Below are positions 44,140-56,224 of a stretch of 64,000 nt of DNA, one piece after another. Source of the stretch: Stappia stellulata (GTDB lineage Bacteria > Pseudomonadota > Alphaproteobacteria > Rhizobiales > Stappiaceae); assembly GCF_020176715.1 (NCBI RefSeq), contig NZ_JAIVMF010000003.1, forward strand, positions 186,001-250,000. Direction: 5' to 3'. Position 1 is the first letter of the stretch. Every line of letters begins with the position of its first letter. The position numbers were made by a program, and so were the translations under genes. The notes below the pieces were generated by a model. It did no database searches. It was not told the origin of the DNA and was given only the letters and a program-made list of their open reading frames with translations.

Positions 44140-44448
44140 CTACCCCTTCATCATGTTGACGTCTTCAACCGCGATGGAGCCGCGGTTGCGATAGAAGACG
44201 ACGAGGATCGCGAGCCCGATGGCCGCTTCCGCCGCGGCGACCGTCAGCACGAGCAGGGCAAAGACCTGACCGACGAGATCACCGAGGAACGACGAGAAGG
44301 CCACCAGGTTGAGGTTCACCGACAGGAGCAGGAGTTCCACCGACATCAGGATGACGATGACGTTCTTCCGGTTCAGGAAGATCCCGAAGATCCCGATCGT
44401 GAACAATATAGCTGCGACCGCCAGATAGTGTGACAGACCGATTTCCAT
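44140..44448 (-). CDS. nuoK: NADH-quinone oxidoreductase subunit K
   Basis: Three-span complex I membrane subunit of 102 residues, exactly the usual length. It starts [20 protein letters not shown] and keeps both conserved membrane glutamates, one in [16 protein letters not shown] and one in [14 protein letters not shown], which form part of the central proton path. The frame is open 12 codons further upstream, but the ATG at 44448 gives the canonical N-terminus. It lies between nuoJ and nuoL. Confidence 0.96.
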   Translation of the reverse strand: MEIGLSHYLAVAAILFTIGIFGIFLNRKNVIVILMSVELLLLSVNLNLVAFSSFLGDLVGQVFALLVLTVAAAEAAIGLAILVVFYRNRGSIAVEDVNMMKG

Positions 44449-44536
44449 GGGCGCCTCGCGATGCTCCCCGATTAAGACTTGCAAGCTGGCACGCGCAGCG
44501 GATGCCGCGCGGCCGGAATGACTGTGATGAGGATCC

Positions 44537-45151
44537 TCAGATCCCCTTTCCGGTTTCGACCTTCCGCACCTCGATGGCGGCGTCCCGGGTCCGTCCCACC
44601 TGGGTGGAGATATCCTGGCGCTTCACGCCCTCCTTGTGGCGCAGCGTCAGCACGATCGCCCCGATCATCGCCACCAGCAGCACCAGACCGGCCGTCTGGA
44701 AATACAGGATGTAGCGCGTGTAGATCAGCTGCCCGAGTGCAGAGACATTGGCCCCGTCCTGCGGCACCGGTGCCGGCGCCGAGGTGTTTGCGATCACCTC
44801 CGGCGAGATCACCCAGACCCCGAGCACCAGCAGAAGCTCGACCAGCAGGACCATTCCGATAAGGCCGCCCACCGGCATGTACTGCAGGAACCCTTGGCGC
44901 ATCTCGACGAAATCGACGTCGAGCATCATCACCACGAAGAGGAACAGCACCATGACGGCGCCGACATAGACGACGACCAGCAGCATCGCCAGGAATTCGG
45001 CGCCGAGCAGGATGAAGAGACCGGCGGCATTGAAGAACGCCAGAATCAGGAACAGCACCGAATGCACGGGATTGCGCGAGGCAATCACCATGAAGGCGGA
45101 CGCCACGGCGATCGCGGCGAAGAGATAGAAGAAGATGGCTTGCAGAACCAT
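44537..45151 (-). CDS. nuoJ: NADH-quinone oxidoreductase subunit J
   Basis: Five-span membrane subunit of complex I whose TM3 changes conformation during turnover. The 204 residues begin [22 protein letters not shown] and contain [52 protein letters not shown], the highly conserved TM2-TM3 region with its pi-bulge glycine. The charged C-terminus ([21 protein letters not shown]) is cytosolic. An upstream in-frame start eight codons earlier is not favoured. Confidence 0.95.
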   Translation of the reverse strand: MVLQAIFFYLFAAIAVASAFMVIASRNPVHSVLFLILAFFNAAGLFILLGAEFLAMLLVVVYVGAVMVLFLFVVMMLDVDFVEMRQGFLQYMPVGGLIGMVLLVELLLVLGVWVISPEVIANTSAPAPVPQDGANVSALGQLIYTRYILYFQTAGLVLLVAMIGAIVLTLRHKEGVKRQDISTQVGRTRDAAIEVRKVETGKGI

Positions 45152-45249
45152 GTCGCGGTGTGCCCCCGTCACCATGTTGAGTGGGCTTGTTCCCGAACAA
45201 GACGGCCTCGTCTTAGACCAGCCGCTGCCCGGCGTCCACTCCCCGCGCC

Positions 45250-45738
45250 TTATCGATAAGGCGCATCCATGGCGATGTTGTTTGCGATTTCCCGCTCCCA
45301 GCGATCGCCGTTCGCGAGGAGTTTTTCCTTGTCGTAATAAAGCTCTTCACGGGTCTCCGTGGCGAACTCGAAATTCGGACCCTCGACAATGGCATCCACC
45401 GGGCAGGCTTCCTGGCAGAAGCCGCAGTAGATGCACTTCACCATGTCGATGTCGTAACGCGTCGTGCGGCGCGTCCCGTCGTTTCGGCGCGGGCCTGCCT
45501 CGATGGTGATGGCCTGCGCCGGGCAGATCGCTTCGCACAGCTTGCAGGCGATGCAGCGCTCCTCGCCGTTGGGATAGCGACGCAACGCATGCTCGCCGCG
45601 AAAACGCGGGCTGACCGGCCCCTTCTCGAAGGGGTAGTTGATCGTCGGCTTCGGCTTGAAGAAGTAGCGCATCGCCAGAAAGAAGGCGGACACGAACTCC
45701 TTGAGCAAGAGCGACTTGGCAGCCTGTTGCAGTGCCAT
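45250..45738 (-). CDS. nuoI: NADH-quinone oxidoreductase subunit I
   Basis: Peripheral-arm subunit of complex I that carries clusters N6a and N6b. The 162-residue protein has two 4Fe-4S motifs: [12 protein letters not shown] near residues 62-73 and [12 protein letters not shown] near 101-112. It has an N-terminal amphipathic membrane-contact helix ([20 protein letters not shown]) as in the mitochondrial TYKY subunit. It follows a small membrane gene that separates it from nuoH. Confidence 0.96.
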   Translation of the reverse strand: MALQQAAKSLLLKEFVSAFFLAMRYFFKPKPTINYPFEKGPVSPRFRGEHALRRYPNGEERCIACKLCEAICPAQAITIEAGPRRNDGTRRTTRYDIDMVKCIYCGFCQEACPVDAIVEGPNFEFATETREELYYDKEKLLANGDRWEREIANNIAMDAPYR

Positions 45739-45842
45739 GGCGTCGAGCCTCGTTCTCTCGTTTCCAATCGGGCGGTTCCCGGGGTCATCCCGCGCCCGTG
45801 TTCACATCTCTCCCCGCCCCTGTCCGGCGGGATCAACCTGGG

Positions 45843-46079
45843 CTAGCCGGCCAGCGACCGGCCCGCAAGGTATCCGATCATCGGGAACGCGATCAGACCG
45901 CACCCAAGGACCAGATAGCGGATCTGCTCCATGTAGCGATCGAGAAACCCCTGTTTCCCGATCCGCTGGTTCTGCCGTTCCGCCGCGCCCTTCAGAACGC
46001 CGATGACGATCTTGTAGTCGATCCAGCCGATGTAGAGCCCGATGGCCGCACCGATCAGACCCGCAAGAGAGAACGACAT
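45843..46079 (-). CDS. Small two-span membrane protein inside the nuo operon
   Basis: A 78-residue protein placed between nuoH and nuoI, only 19 bp downstream of nuoH. Two hydrophobic spans, SLAGLIGAAIGLYIGWID (residues 4-21) and YLVLGCGLIAFPMIGYLAG (about 56-74), flank a basic loop (KGAAERQNQRIGKQGFLDRYM). It matches none of the 14 core subunits. Alphaproteobacterial nuo operons often contain such unassigned frames; this one may be a complex I assembly or accessory subunit, by position only. Confidence 0.8.
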   Translation of the reverse strand: MSFSLAGLIGAAIGLYIGWIDYKIVIGVLKGAAERQNQRIGKQGFLDRYMEQIRYLVLGCGLIAFPMIGYLAGRSLAG

Positions 46080-46098
46080 TCAAGACCCTCTCGACCCG

Positions 46099-47157
46099 TC
46101 ACGCGCCGGTGGGCGCCCAGCCCATCGCCATCAGGACGCCGGCGACCACGACGACCATGACCAGCGACAGCGGCAGGAACACCTTCCAGCCAAGACGCAT
46201 CAGCTGGTCGTAGCGGTAGCGCGGGACCATCGCCTTGACCATCGCGAACATGAAGAACACCAGCAGCGACTTCAGCAGGAACCAGATCACGCCCGGCACC
46301 CAGGTGAAGGGCGCGAAATCAAGCGGCGGAAGCCAGCCGCCCAGGAACAGGATGGTCGTCAGCGAGCACATCAGCGCGATGGCGACATATTCGCCCAGCA
46401 TGAACATCATGTAGGGCGTCGAGCCGTATTCGACCATGAAGCCGGCGACAAGCTCAGATTCCGCCTCCGCCAGATCGAACGGCGGACGGTTCGTCTCCGC
46501 AAGCGCGGAAATGAAGAACACCACGAACATCGGGAACAGCGGCAGCCAGTACCAGTTCAGGAAAGTCAGCCACGGCACGCCGAGCATGGTGGCAAGGCCG
46601 GTCTCCTGCGACAGCACGATCTGCGACAGGTTGAGCGATCCCGCGCACATCAGCACCGTGACGATCACGAAGCCGATGGACACCTCATAGGACACCATCT
46701 GCGCCGCCGAACGCAGCGCCGACAGGAACGGATACTTCGAGTTCGATGCCCAACCGCCGATAATGATGCCGTAGACGCTGAGCGAGGAGATCGCGAAGAT
46801 GAAGAGGATGCCGACATTGATATCGGCGATCACCCAGCCGTCCGCGACGGGCACCACCGCCCAGGCGGCCAGCGCCAGCGTCACCGTGACCAGCGGCGCG
46901 AGCAGGAACAGCCCCTTGTTGGCGCCGGCCGGAATGACCGGCTCCTTGAGCACGAACTTCAGAAGATCGGCGAAGGACTGCAGCAGGCCCCAGGGGCCGA
47001 CCACGTTCGGACCCCGGCGAATCTGCACTGCCGCCCAGATCTTGCGATCCGCGTAGAGGATATACGCCACGATCACCAGCAGCACGACGAGAAGCAACAC
47101 GCTCTGCGCCAGCATGATGATCAGCGGGAAAAGGTAATCCGCCCAGAAGTCCGCCAT
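46099..47157 (-). CDS. nuoH: NADH-quinone oxidoreductase subunit H
   Basis: Eight-span membrane subunit that joins the peripheral arm and forms the quinone chamber. The 352-residue product includes [37 protein letters not shown] near residue 30, [28 protein letters not shown] near 135, [26 protein letters not shown] near 210 (acid residues of the E-channel), and [20 protein letters not shown] at the end. All are near-invariant NuoH blocks. Confidence 0.97.
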   Translation of the reverse strand: MADFWADYLFPLIIMLAQSVLLLVVLLVIVAYILYADRKIWAAVQIRRGPNVVGPWGLLQSFADLLKFVLKEPVIPAGANKGLFLLAPLVTVTLALAAWAVVPVADGWVIADINVGILFIFAISSLSVYGIIIGGWASNSKYPFLSALRSAAQMVSYEVSIGFVIVTVLMCAGSLNLSQIVLSQETGLATMLGVPWLTFLNWYWLPLFPMFVVFFISALAETNRPPFDLAEAESELVAGFMVEYGSTPYMMFMLGEYVAIALMCSLTTILFLGGWLPPLDFAPFTWVPGVIWFLLKSLLVFFMFAMVKAMVPRYRYDQLMRLGWKVFLPLSLVMVVVVAGVLMAMGWAPTGA

Positions 47158-47169
47158 AATAGCCCCCGT

Positions 47170-49236
47170 TTACTCCGCGGCCTCTGCCGCACGCGCCTTG
47201 GCGAGAGCCGAACATTCGGCCATCGTCGCCGACGCACGCGCGATCGGATTGGTCATAAAGAAGTCGCTCACCGCATTGTGGAACGCGGCCGAGTCCGGCT
47301 TTCCACCGAGCTTTGCCAGCGCATCGACGCCAGACCCGTCGCCAGCCGCGATGCCGTCGATTTCCGCCATATGCGGATGCACTTCGTAAAGCGCCGCCCG
47401 CAGCTCGCCAAGCGAGTCATACGGCAGTTGCGCCCCGAGCTGCGCGGACAAGGCGCGCAGGATCGCCCAGTCTTCGCGCGCCTCGCCCGGCGGGAAGCCG
47501 GCGCGCTCGCCCAGCTGGACGCGCCCCTCGGTGTTCACATAGGTGCCCGACTTCTCGGTGTAGGTCGCGCCCGGCAGGATCACGTCGGCGCGATGCGCAC
47601 CGCGATCGCCATGGGTGCCCTGATAGATCACGAAAGCCCCGTCCGGCACGTCGATCTCGTCGACGCCCAGCAGGAAGGCAACGTCCAGCGCACCCGGCTC
47701 CAGCATCTGCGCTGTCGACAGGCCGCCCTCGCCCGGCACGAAGCCGACGTCGAGTGCGCCAACCTGCGCGGCCTCGGTATGCAGGATATTGAACCCGTTC
47801 CAGCCATCGCTCACGGCACCGACCGCCTTCGCGACCTGTGCGGCGAGCGAGAGAACCGCGGCGCCATCCGGGCGGTTGAGCGCGCCCTGCCCGACGATGA
47901 TCATCGGGCGCTCGGCCTTCGCAAACCCCTTCTTGAGCATCTCTGCAAGGGTTTCCGGACCGGCTCCGAGATAATCATAGGGATAGGTGAGATCCGCAGC
48001 CTCCCCGATCACGCCGATACGCGCACCGCCCTGGGTGTAGCGCTTGCGGATCCGCGCGTTGAGCACCGGCGCCTCGATGCGCGGATTGGTGCCGACCAGC
48101 AGGATCGCATCCGCATCCTCGATGCCGGCGATCGTCGAATTGAACAGGTAGCTGTCGCGCCCGTGCGCCGGATCGAGCGGCGAACCGGGATAGCGGCTGT
48201 CGAGATTGGCGACGCCGAGCGCCGTCATCAGGCTCTTCAGCGCGAACATCTCCTCGACGTTGGCGAACTGGCCGGCCAGCGCACCGATGCGCTCGGGCTT
48301 CGCCGCCTTCACCTTCTCCGCGATCAGCGCGAAAGCCTCGCCCCAGGACACCGGCTTCAGCTTGCCGTCGACGCGCGCATAGGGGCGGTCGAGACGCTGG
48401 GTGCGCAATCCGTCCCAGATGTAGCGGGTCTTGTCGGAGATCCACTCCTCGTTGACCGCCTCGTTGAGACGGGGCAGCACACGCATGACCTCCCGGCCGC
48501 GCGTATCGACCCGGATGGCGGAGCCGACAGCGTCCATCACATCGATGGATTCGGTCTTCTTGAGCTCCCACGGCCGCGCCTGGAAGGCATACGGCTTGTG
48601 CGTCAGAGCGCCGACCGGGCACAGGTCAACCACATTGCCCTGCATCTCCGACGACAGCGCGCCTTCCAGATAGGAGGTGATCTCCGCATCCTCGCCCCGA
48701 CCGATCAGGCCGAGATCGGACACGCCGCAGACTTCCGTGGTGAAGCGGACGCAGCGCGTGCAGTGAATGCAGCGCGTCATGATCGTCTTGACGAGCGGGC
48801 CGATGTATTTGTCCTCGACCGCGCGCTTGTTCTCCGCGTAGCGCGAAGTGTCCATGCCGTAGGCCATGGCCTGGTCCTGCAGATCGCACTCGCCGCCCTG
48901 ATCGCAGATCGGGCAATCGAGCGGATGGTTGATTAGCAGGAATTCCATGACGCCTTCACGCGCCTTCTTGACCATCGGCGTCTTGGTGAAGACTTCCGGC
49001 GGCTCGCCGTTCGGGCCCGGGCGCAGGTCGCGCACGTTCATCGCGCAGGACGCTGCCGGCTTCGGCGGGCCACCCTTCACCTCGACGAGGCACATGCGGC
49101 AGTTGCCGGCGATCGACAGACGGTCGTGGAAGCAGAAGCGCGGCACCTCGGCGCCGGCGGCCTCGCAGGCCTGCAGCAGCGTGTAGTCCTGCGGAACCTC
49201 GACTTCCTTGCCGTCGACAAAGATAACCTTGTTCAT
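47170..49236 (-). CDS. nuoG: NADH-quinone oxidoreductase subunit G
   Basis: Largest peripheral-arm subunit, holding clusters N1b, N4 and N5. The 688-residue protein begins [20 protein letters not shown], with a 2Fe-2S ferredoxin domain ([20 protein letters not shown]), then [18 protein letters not shown] and [16 protein letters not shown] for the 4Fe-4S clusters, and a molybdopterin-oxidoreductase-like domain that no longer binds the cofactor. The ATG at 49236 sets the ferredoxin start; the frame is open another 116 codons upstream, overlapping nuoF, without similarity. It is 83 bp downstream of nuoF. Confidence 0.96.
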   Translation of the reverse strand: MNKVIFVDGKEVEVPQDYTLLQACEAAGAEVPRFCFHDRLSIAGNCRMCLVEVKGGPPKPAASCAMNVRDLRPGPNGEPPEVFTKTPMVKKAREGVMEFLLINHPLDCPICDQGGECDLQDQAMAYGMDTSRYAENKRAVEDKYIGPLVKTIMTRCIHCTRCVRFTTEVCGVSDLGLIGRGEDAEITSYLEGALSSEMQGNVVDLCPVGALTHKPYAFQARPWELKKTESIDVMDAVGSAIRVDTRGREVMRVLPRLNEAVNEEWISDKTRYIWDGLRTQRLDRPYARVDGKLKPVSWGEAFALIAEKVKAAKPERIGALAGQFANVEEMFALKSLMTALGVANLDSRYPGSPLDPAHGRDSYLFNSTIAGIEDADAILLVGTNPRIEAPVLNARIRKRYTQGGARIGVIGEAADLTYPYDYLGAGPETLAEMLKKGFAKAERPMIIVGQGALNRPDGAAVLSLAAQVAKAVGAVSDGWNGFNILHTEAAQVGALDVGFVPGEGGLSTAQMLEPGALDVAFLLGVDEIDVPDGAFVIYQGTHGDRGAHRADVILPGATYTEKSGTYVNTEGRVQLGERAGFPPGEAREDWAILRALSAQLGAQLPYDSLGELRAALYEVHPHMAEIDGIAAGDGSGVDALAKLGGKPDSAAFHNAVSDFFMTNPIARASATMAECSALAKARAAEAAE

Positions 49237-49319
49237 CGGGTGCAGCCCTCGCGGCTGACATCCGGCGCGGATGCTGCGCCCGGACGTCGTGTCATGTCGA
49301 TTGCGGCGTTGCGCATGTC

Positions 49320-50624
<1,305 letters not shown>

Positions 50625-50639
50625 CCCGCTCTCCTGTCC

Positions 50640-51800
50640 TTAGCTCTGGCTGGAGGGCACATCGCCCTTGTCAACGCGCGCGGAGAATTCGGTCTCTCCG
50701 CCGTCGGCCAGAAGTTTCGCCTGGGCGATCCAGTCCTCGCGGTCAATCCGGCCCTTGAACTTGAGCCGCGTGTCGACCCAGGCCTTGTTGGCCTCGTCCC
50801 AACCGGCGATCTGGTCGAAGTGATAGACCCCGAGATCGTTGAGGATGCCCTCGATCTTCGGACCCACGCCCTTGATCTTCTTCAAGTCGTCCGGCTTGCC
50901 GTCGCGCGCGCCCTTGAGAAGTTCCGGCTCGCTTTCCGGCACACCACCGCCGGACAGGTCAAGGCTCGACTGCACCGACCCCGGCGCGCCGGCCGCAGCC
51001 GTCTCCGCCGTTTCCGGCTTCACGACCTTCGCCTTGGGCGTCGGCTTCGGCGCCGCTTTCGCCGTCACCTTGGCAGCCCCCGGCAAACCGTCGAAATCGC
51101 CGCCACCGGCATTGATCGCGTCGCCCGCGAAGGCATGCGAGGCCGCCTCGGCACCCGACACGACATGCGCCACCGGATCGGCGCCCACGGTCGTGTCCTT
51201 GATCTCGGTCAGCGTCGTCGCGCCGCCCTCGGGCATCGCGAAACGACGATCCGACTGCGGTCCGGGGGTGACTTCACGGCCTGCCGCGATGTCGTCGATC
51301 AGCGCCTCGAGGCTTTCCGGCGTCAGGTCCTCATAGGTGTCCTTGAAGATCTGCACCATCGGCGCATTCACGCAGGCGCCGAGACACTCGACCTCTTCCC
51401 AAGAGAAATCGCCGTCCGCGGAAAGCTCATGCGCATGCGCCGCGATCTTGCTCTTGCAGACCCGGACAAGGTCTTCCGCGCCGCGCAGCTGGCACGGTGT
51501 CGTGCCGCACACCTGGATGTGCGCCTTCTTGCCGACCGGCGCCAGCTGGAACATCGTGTAGAAGGTCGCGACCTCCAGCACGCGGATATGCGGCATCGAC
51601 AGCATGTCGGCGACACAGCGGATCGCCGGCTCCGGCAGCCAGCCGTCGTGCTGCTCCTGCGCCCGCCACAGCAGCGGGATCACGGCCGACGCCTGCCGGC
51701 CTTCCGGATAGCGCGAAATGACTTTCTGGGCCCAGTCCAGGTTGGCCTTGGTGAAGGCGAAACTCTCGGGCTGCTCAGGGTGAAGGCGACGAACGGCCAT
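50640..51800 (-). CDS. nuoE: NADH-quinone oxidoreductase subunit E with C-terminal extension
   Basis: Thioredoxin-like subunit that binds the N1a 2Fe-2S cluster, here 386 residues instead of about 160 to 220. The canonical part spans residues 1-175, with cluster cysteines 98, 103, 139 and 143 (VCGTTPC and ECLGAC). After residue 190 comes an Ala/Pro/Lys-rich linker, then from about 295 a helix-hairpin-helix-like domain ([20 protein letters not shown], then [16 protein letters not shown]). Such extensions are known in Rhizobiales NuoE and their role is unclear. Its start overlaps the nuoD stop (TAATG). Confidence 0.94.
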   Translation of the reverse strand: MAVRRLHPEQPESFAFTKANLDWAQKVISRYPEGRQASAVIPLLWRAQEQHDGWLPEPAIRCVADMLSMPHIRVLEVATFYTMFQLAPVGKKAHIQVCGTTPCQLRGAEDLVRVCKSKIAAHAHELSADGDFSWEEVECLGACVNAPMVQIFKDTYEDLTPESLEALIDDIAAGREVTPGPQSDRRFAMPEGGATTLTEIKDTTVGADPVAHVVSGAEAASHAFAGDAINAGGGDFDGLPGAAKVTAKAAPKPTPKAKVVKPETAETAAAGAPGSVQSSLDLSGGGVPESEPELLKGARDGKPDDLKKIKGVGPKIEGILNDLGVYHFDQIAGWDEANKAWVDTRLKFKGRIDREDWIAQAKLLADGGETEFSARVDKGDVPSSQS

Positions 51801-52984
51801 TACCGGTCAACCTCTCCGAACACGATATCAAGGGATCCGAGGACCGCCGACACGTCGGCCAGCATGTGTCCCCGGCACAGGAAATCCATCGCCTGCAGAT
51901 GCGCGAAACCCGGCGCCTTGATCTTGCAGCGATAGGGCTTGTTGCTTCCGTCGGCGACGAGATAGACGCCGAACTCGCCCTTCGGCGCCTCGACGGCCGC
52001 ATAAACCTCGCCTTCGGGGACGCGGTAGCCTTCGGTGTAGAGCTTGAAGTGATGGATCAGCGCTTCCATCGACTTCTTCATCTCGCCGCGCTTGGGCGGG
52101 ACCACCTTGCCGTCGACCGACGACACAGGCCCCTTCTCGACGGTCAGCTTTTCCAGGCACTGCTTCATCAGCCGCACCGACTGGCGCATCTCTTCCATGC
52201 GGATCAGGTAGCGGTCGTAGCAGTCGCCGTTCTTGCCGACGGGAATGTCGAAATCGAGCTCCGAGTAGCACTCATAGGGCTGCGACTTGCGCAGGTCCCA
52301 GGCGGCACCGGAGCCGCGCACCATCACGCCGGAAAAGCCGCGCGCCCACGCGTCTTCCAGCGACACGACGGCGATGTCGACGTTTCGCTGCTTGAAGATG
52401 CGGTTGTCGGTCAAAAGCCCCTCGATATCGTCGAGGGTCTTCAGGAAGGGATCGCAGAAGTCCCAGATGTCGTCGAGCAGGTCGCCCGGAAGATCCTGGT
52501 GGACGCCGCCCGGACGCACGAAGGCGGCATGCATGCGCGCACCGCAGGCCCGCTCATAGAACACCATCAGCTCTTCGCGCGGCTCGAACCCCCACAGCGG
52601 CGGCGTCAGCGCGCCGACGTCGAGCGCCTGGGTGGTCACATTGAGCAGGTGCGACAGGATGCGGCCGATCTCGGAGTAAAGCACACGGATCAGCTGACCG
52701 CGCTTCGGCACCTCGACGCCCATGAGCCGTTCGACGGCGAGCGCGAAGGCATGCTCCTGGTTCATCGGCGCGACGTAGTCGAGCCGGTCGAAATACGGCA
52801 CGGCCTGGAGATAGGTCTTGTGCTCGATCAGCTTCTCGGTGCCGCGATGCAGCAGGCCGATATGCGGATCGACACGCGTGACGACTTCGCCGTCCAGCTC
52901 GAGCACAAGACGCAACACGCCGTGCGCAGCGGGATGCTGCGGGCCGAAGTTGATGTTGAAATTCCGGACCTGAGCCTCTGCCAT
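51800..52984 (-). CDS. nuoD: NADH-quinone oxidoreductase subunit D
   Basis: The 49-kDa-type subunit that forms the quinone-binding site with NuoB. The 394 residues begin [22 protein letters not shown], where the HPAAH loop's histidine faces quinone. They contain [54 protein letters not shown], and at the end the [12 protein letters not shown] and [13 protein letters not shown] blocks. ATG 52984 follows GAGG; a TTG four codons upstream overlaps the nuoC stop and is less likely. Confidence 0.97.
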   Translation of the reverse strand: MAEAQVRNFNINFGPQHPAAHGVLRLVLELDGEVVTRVDPHIGLLHRGTEKLIEHKTYLQAVPYFDRLDYVAPMNQEHAFALAVERLMGVEVPKRGQLIRVLYSEIGRILSHLLNVTTQALDVGALTPPLWGFEPREELMVFYERACGARMHAAFVRPGGVHQDLPGDLLDDIWDFCDPFLKTLDDIEGLLTDNRIFKQRNVDIAVVSLEDAWARGFSGVMVRGSGAAWDLRKSQPYECYSELDFDIPVGKNGDCYDRYLIRMEEMRQSVRLMKQCLEKLTVEKGPVSSVDGKVVPPKRGEMKKSMEALIHHFKLYTEGYRVPEGEVYAAVEAPKGEFGVYLVADGSNKPYRCKIKAPGFAHLQAMDFLCRGHMLADVSAVLGSLDIVFGEVDR

Positions 52985-52992
52985 CGGCTGCC

Positions 52993-53598
52993 TCAACTGG
53001 TCTTGGCTTTTTCATCGCCGGGAAGGATGTATTCCGCACCCTCCCATGGCGACATGAAATCGAAGTCGCGGAATTCCTGGTTGAGCCGCACCGGCTCATA
53101 GACCACCCGCTTCTTCTCGTCGTCGTAGCGCACCTCGACATACCCCGTGAGCGGGAAGTCCTTGCGCAAGGGATAGCCGTCGAACCCGTAGTCGGTCAGG
53201 ATGCGGCGCAGGTCGGGGTGCCCGGAGAAGAGCACGCCGTACATGTCGTAGATCTCGCGCTCGAACCACTCCGCGCCGGGGAACACCTCGACGATGGAGG
53301 GGACCGGCGTTTCGTCATCGGCCTTCAGCTTCACGCGGATGCGCATGTTCTGCTTCGGCGAGAGGAAGTGGTAGACAACCTCGAAGCGCTTGTCCCGACT
53401 CGGGTAATCCACACCGCAGATGTCGGTCAGATTGACGAACAGGCAGCTGGTGTCGTCGCGCAGGAACCGCACCGCCTGGACGATTTCCGAGGCGCGCACC
53501 TCCAGCGTCAACTCGCCATAGGCGACGGTAGCACTGTCGACCGTGTCGCCAAGCGCCGCCTGAATGTGTTCGCCAAGTTCAGCGAGCGTTTCGTCCAT
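52993..53598 (-). CDS. nuoC: NADH-quinone oxidoreductase subunit C
   Basis: The 30-kDa-type peripheral subunit that packs against NuoD. The 201-residue protein has the family core with [30 protein letters not shown], the signature [27 protein letters not shown], and the C-terminal [22 protein letters not shown]. It is not fused to NuoD as in E. coli. It lies 46 bp downstream of nuoB. Confidence 0.96.
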   Translation of the reverse strand: MDETLAELGEHIQAALGDTVDSATVAYGELTLEVRASEIVQAVRFLRDDTSCLFVNLTDICGVDYPSRDKRFEVVYHFLSPKQNMRIRVKLKADDETPVPSIVEVFPGAEWFEREIYDMYGVLFSGHPDLRRILTDYGFDGYPLRKDFPLTGYVEVRYDDEKKRVVYEPVRLNQEFRDFDFMSPWEGAEYILPGDEKAKTS

Positions 53599-53644
53599 GT
53601 CCCTGATCCGTTCACCGCATTAAGGTATTGGTCCGACCCGGCGG

Positions 53645-54223
53645 TCAGCGTTCGATCGTTCCGGTGCGCCTGATCTTCTTCTGGAGCATCATCACCCCGT
53701 AAAGCAGCGCCTCCGCCGTCGGCGGGCACCCTGGCACATAGATATCGACCGGAACGACCCGGTCGCAGCCGCGAACCACCGAATAGGAATAGTGATAGTA
53801 GCCGCCGCCGTTGGCACAGGAGCCCATCGAGATCACGTAACGCGGCTCCGGCATCTGGTCGTAGACCTTGCGAAGCGCGGGCGCCATCTTGTTGGTGAGC
53901 GTGCCGGCGACGATCATCACGTCGGATTGGCGCGGGGATGCGCGCGGCGCGAAGCCGAAGCGCTCGGCGTCATAGCGCGGCATCGACATCTGCATCATCT
54001 CGACCGCGCAGCAGGCAAGCCCGAAGGTCATCCACATCAACGAGCCGGTGCGGGCCCACTGAATGAGGTTGTCGGTGGCGGTGACGACGAAGCCCTTGTC
54101 GGCCAGTTCGTCGTTCATCTCCAGGAAAAACGGATCGTCGGACCCGATCGGCTGCCCGGTCCGCGGATCGAGAATGCCCTTCGGGGCCTGGGCGACGAGC
54201 GGCTCTTGCGAGGTCAGTCCCAT
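53645..54223 (-). CDS. nuoB: NADH-quinone oxidoreductase subunit B
   Basis: PSST-type subunit that carries cluster N2, the electron donor to quinone. It has 192 residues with [13 protein letters not shown] (two adjacent cluster cysteines), [29 protein letters not shown] and [20 protein letters not shown] supplying the other cysteines. The start at 54223 overlaps the nuoA end by 10 bp; the much longer open frame upstream is the nuoA region read in another frame. Confidence 0.96.
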   Translation of the reverse strand: MGLTSQEPLVAQAPKGILDPRTGQPIGSDDPFFLEMNDELADKGFVVTATDNLIQWARTGSLMWMTFGLACCAVEMMQMSMPRYDAERFGFAPRASPRQSDVMIVAGTLTNKMAPALRKVYDQMPEPRYVISMGSCANGGGYYHYSYSVVRGCDRVVPVDIYVPGCPPTAEALLYGVMMLQKKIRRTGTIER

Positions 54224-54579
54224 TCCAGCGCTCCCTTTTTCCATTCGTAGATGAACCCGATCGTCAAGACGCCGAGAAAAACCATCATCGACCAGAAGCC
54301 ATACCAGCCGAGATCGCCGAAGGAGACGGCCCAGGGAAACAGGAACGCCACTTCGAGATCGAAGATGATGAACAGCAGTGCGACCAGATAGAAGCGGATG
54401 TCGAACTTCATCCGGGCATCGTCGAAGGCGTTGAACCCGCACTCATAGGCCGACAGTTTTTCCGAATCGGGATTCTTGTAGGCCAGCAGAAACGGCGACA
54501 CCAAAAGGGCAAGACCGATGACCAGCGAGACCCCGATGAAAACCAGGATCGGCACGTAGTCTCTCAACAAATCTTCCAT
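54214..54579 (-). CDS. nuoA: NADH-quinone oxidoreductase subunit A
   Basis: First gene of the complex I operon. The 121-residue, three-span protein starts [16 protein letters not shown] and has the conserved loop with [40 protein letters not shown], where the cysteine and acidic residues shape the E-channel next to NuoH and NuoJ. The 241 bp upstream (54580-54820) to the beta-lactamase gene should contain the operon promoter; TTGACG occurs there on the minus strand but without a good -10, so I do not mark one. Confidence 0.96.
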   Translation of the reverse strand: MEDLLRDYVPILVFIGVSLVIGLALLVSPFLLAYKNPDSEKLSAYECGFNAFDDARMKFDIRFYLVALLFIIFDLEVAFLFPWAVSFGDLGWYGFWSMMVFLGVLTIGFIYEWKKGALEWD

Positions 54580-54820
54580 GTCCAAACGTGTCCTTGCGCC
54601 AGGCCCTTGGCGGCTGCGCGTGTCCCTTGACGGTGCGGCGCGACAGGGCCTTTCCAGCGTGACGGTGATACGGGTGACAACGACGCGACCACCAGCGCTT
54701 ACCCGGCACGCTTAGCCCACGCTCCCCCGCAACGCAAGCCCAACAACGGTGTAATCGGAGCGCCATTTTCGCAACCGCGAAATGACCTTGGCGTCAACAG
54801 GCGGCTCGGGCGCGGCCGCG

Positions 54821-55648
54821 TCAGCGAGCGAACCTCGCGGCCAGAGCGGGCCACTCCGCCAGAAGCGCGCTGCGGGCCCGCAGGCCCGGCGACACGGAAT
54901 GGCGGACCTCGTCCTGCGTCAGCCGCACGAAGACAGCCCGCGTGTCGCCCCTAGTTGCCCAGCCGACGAACCATCCATATCCGCGGGCCCGGTCGAAGGA
55001 CCCGTCCGCGCGGCGCGGATAGGCCCCTCCGGTCTTGCCGCTCAACGTCCAGCCGCCGTCGATGCTGAACCGCTCGACCAGCGCTTCCGTTTGCGCCATC
55101 GCGGACTGAGACAGCGGAAGCGTGCGATTGAGCAGACCCCTCAGGAAGCGCGCCTGCTCGCGCGGCGAAATCGCCAGCGACGACGCAATCCAGGCCCGTT
55201 CAAGGCCGTTGCCCTTGCCCGGATCTCCCGAAAAATCGGCATTGCCGTAACCGAGCGCCCGCGTCCAGGCTTCGAGCTTGTCCGCACCCAACTGCCGGGT
55301 CAGGCGCTGGGAATACCAGACGACCGAGTGTTTCATCCAGGACGTGGGATCGACAAGACCGCGCCAGGCACGTCCGCCCCAATCGACCTCCCCCTTGCGG
55401 TACTGACGAACAGGCTCCTGCGGCCCCTGCAACAGCCCCTCCTCGAACCCGATCGCCGCAAGCGCAATCTTGAAGGTCGAGGCCGGCGTCACGCGGGTCT
55501 CGCAATCCCCGTTTTCCGTCAGCACCGCACCGCTCTTCGAATCAACCACGAGCGTGCAGATGGGGCCGGCCATCCCGGCAGCATTGCTTCCCGCCAGCGC
55601 CAGACCCGCAACCAGAGCAAAAAAGAGCCGTCGCACCATAGGTCTCAT
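54821..55648 (-). CDS. Class D beta-lactamase (OXA-like)
   Basis: A 275-residue periplasmic serine beta-lactamase with a signal peptide (RRLFFALVAGLALAGSNAAG). Class D motifs are complete: STFK at residues 57-60 with the nucleophile and carbamylatable lysine, S-V-V at 108-110, YGN at 134-136, KTG at 205-207, and the tryptophan-bearing omega-loop segment RAWIASSLAIS near 151. It would hydrolyse penicillins and perhaps other beta-lactams. It looks chromosomal: no mobile element flanks it, and it sits between the tRNA-Asp pair and the nuo operon. Spectrum and expression cannot be judged from sequence. Confidence 0.93.
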   Translation of the reverse strand: MRPMVRRLFFALVAGLALAGSNAAGMAGPICTLVVDSKSGAVLTENGDCETRVTPASTFKIALAAIGFEEGLLQGPQEPVRQYRKGEVDWGGRAWRGLVDPTSWMKHSVVWYSQRLTRQLGADKLEAWTRALGYGNADFSGDPGKGNGLERAWIASSLAISPREQARFLRGLLNRTLPLSQSAMAQTEALVERFSIDGGWTLSGKTGGAYPRRADGSFDRARGYGWFVGWATRGDTRAVFVRLTQDEVRHSVSPGLRARSALLAEWPALAARFAR

Positions 55649-55822
55649 CCTTCAAAAGAACCCGGACAACTGCCCCCTGCCCGCCATCGCTGGCGGAGCG
55701 ACCGTCGCGCGGAAATCGGCAAAGGGCCACCACCTGCAGCGGAGCGCAAACAAAGCGTGGAGTCCCCATCAGGGGAACCTATTGCCATCTCGGAAAGTGC
55801 GGAAGGAAAAGAAAAGGGCGAG

Positions 55823-55899
55823 TGGCGCGAGTGACGGGGCTCGAACCCGCGACCTCCGGCGTGACAGGCCGGCACTCTAACCAACTGAGCTACACCCGC
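55823..55899 (-). tRNA. tRNA-Asp (GTC), downstream copy
   Basis: A full cloverleaf of 77 nt on the minus strand: acceptor GCGGGTG pairs with CACTCGC, the D-arm contains AGCTCAGTTGGTTAGAG, the anticodon loop CTGTCAC gives GTC, the T-arm contains GGTTCGAGCC, and CCA is encoded. It is identical to the copy 124 bp upstream. Confidence 0.97.
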
Positions 55900-55946
55900 T
55901 CGCCCGCTTTGTCGCTTGGACAAAGGGCTCCCGAAACTGAGGCAAG

Positions 55947-56023
55947 TGGCGCGAGTGACGGGGCTCGAACCCGCGACCTCCGGCGTGACAGGCCGGCACT
56001 CTAACCAACTGAGCTACACCCGC
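55947..56023 (-). tRNA. tRNA-Asp (GTC), upstream copy
   Basis: Identical in all 77 positions to the neighbouring tRNA-Asp, with anticodon GTC, encoded CCA, and the same acceptor and T-arm sequences. The 47-bp spacer between the copies is unrelated, so this is a plain tandem duplication probably transcribed as one precursor. Confidence 0.97.
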
Positions 56024-56224
56024 TTGCGCTCAGGCGACGCTTGGTCGCCGGGAGTGGCGCTGATGTACGTCGACCCGCCCGACAAGTCAAGCCGATCGGA
56101 CATGGCTTTGTCATGATTGTTCTTTGCGTCGCGCCAATGCGCATCCGCAACTGTGGATAACACGGCGCACCCCTGACGCAAGCTCGCCTCCCGGCCCGCG
56201 AGAAACGCCGCGTGGAAACGCAAA

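Noticed and set aside
46042-48936. Plus-strand open frame of 964 codons opposite nuoH and nuoG
   Set aside because: Same antisense artefact; the opposite strand encodes two certain complex I subunits.
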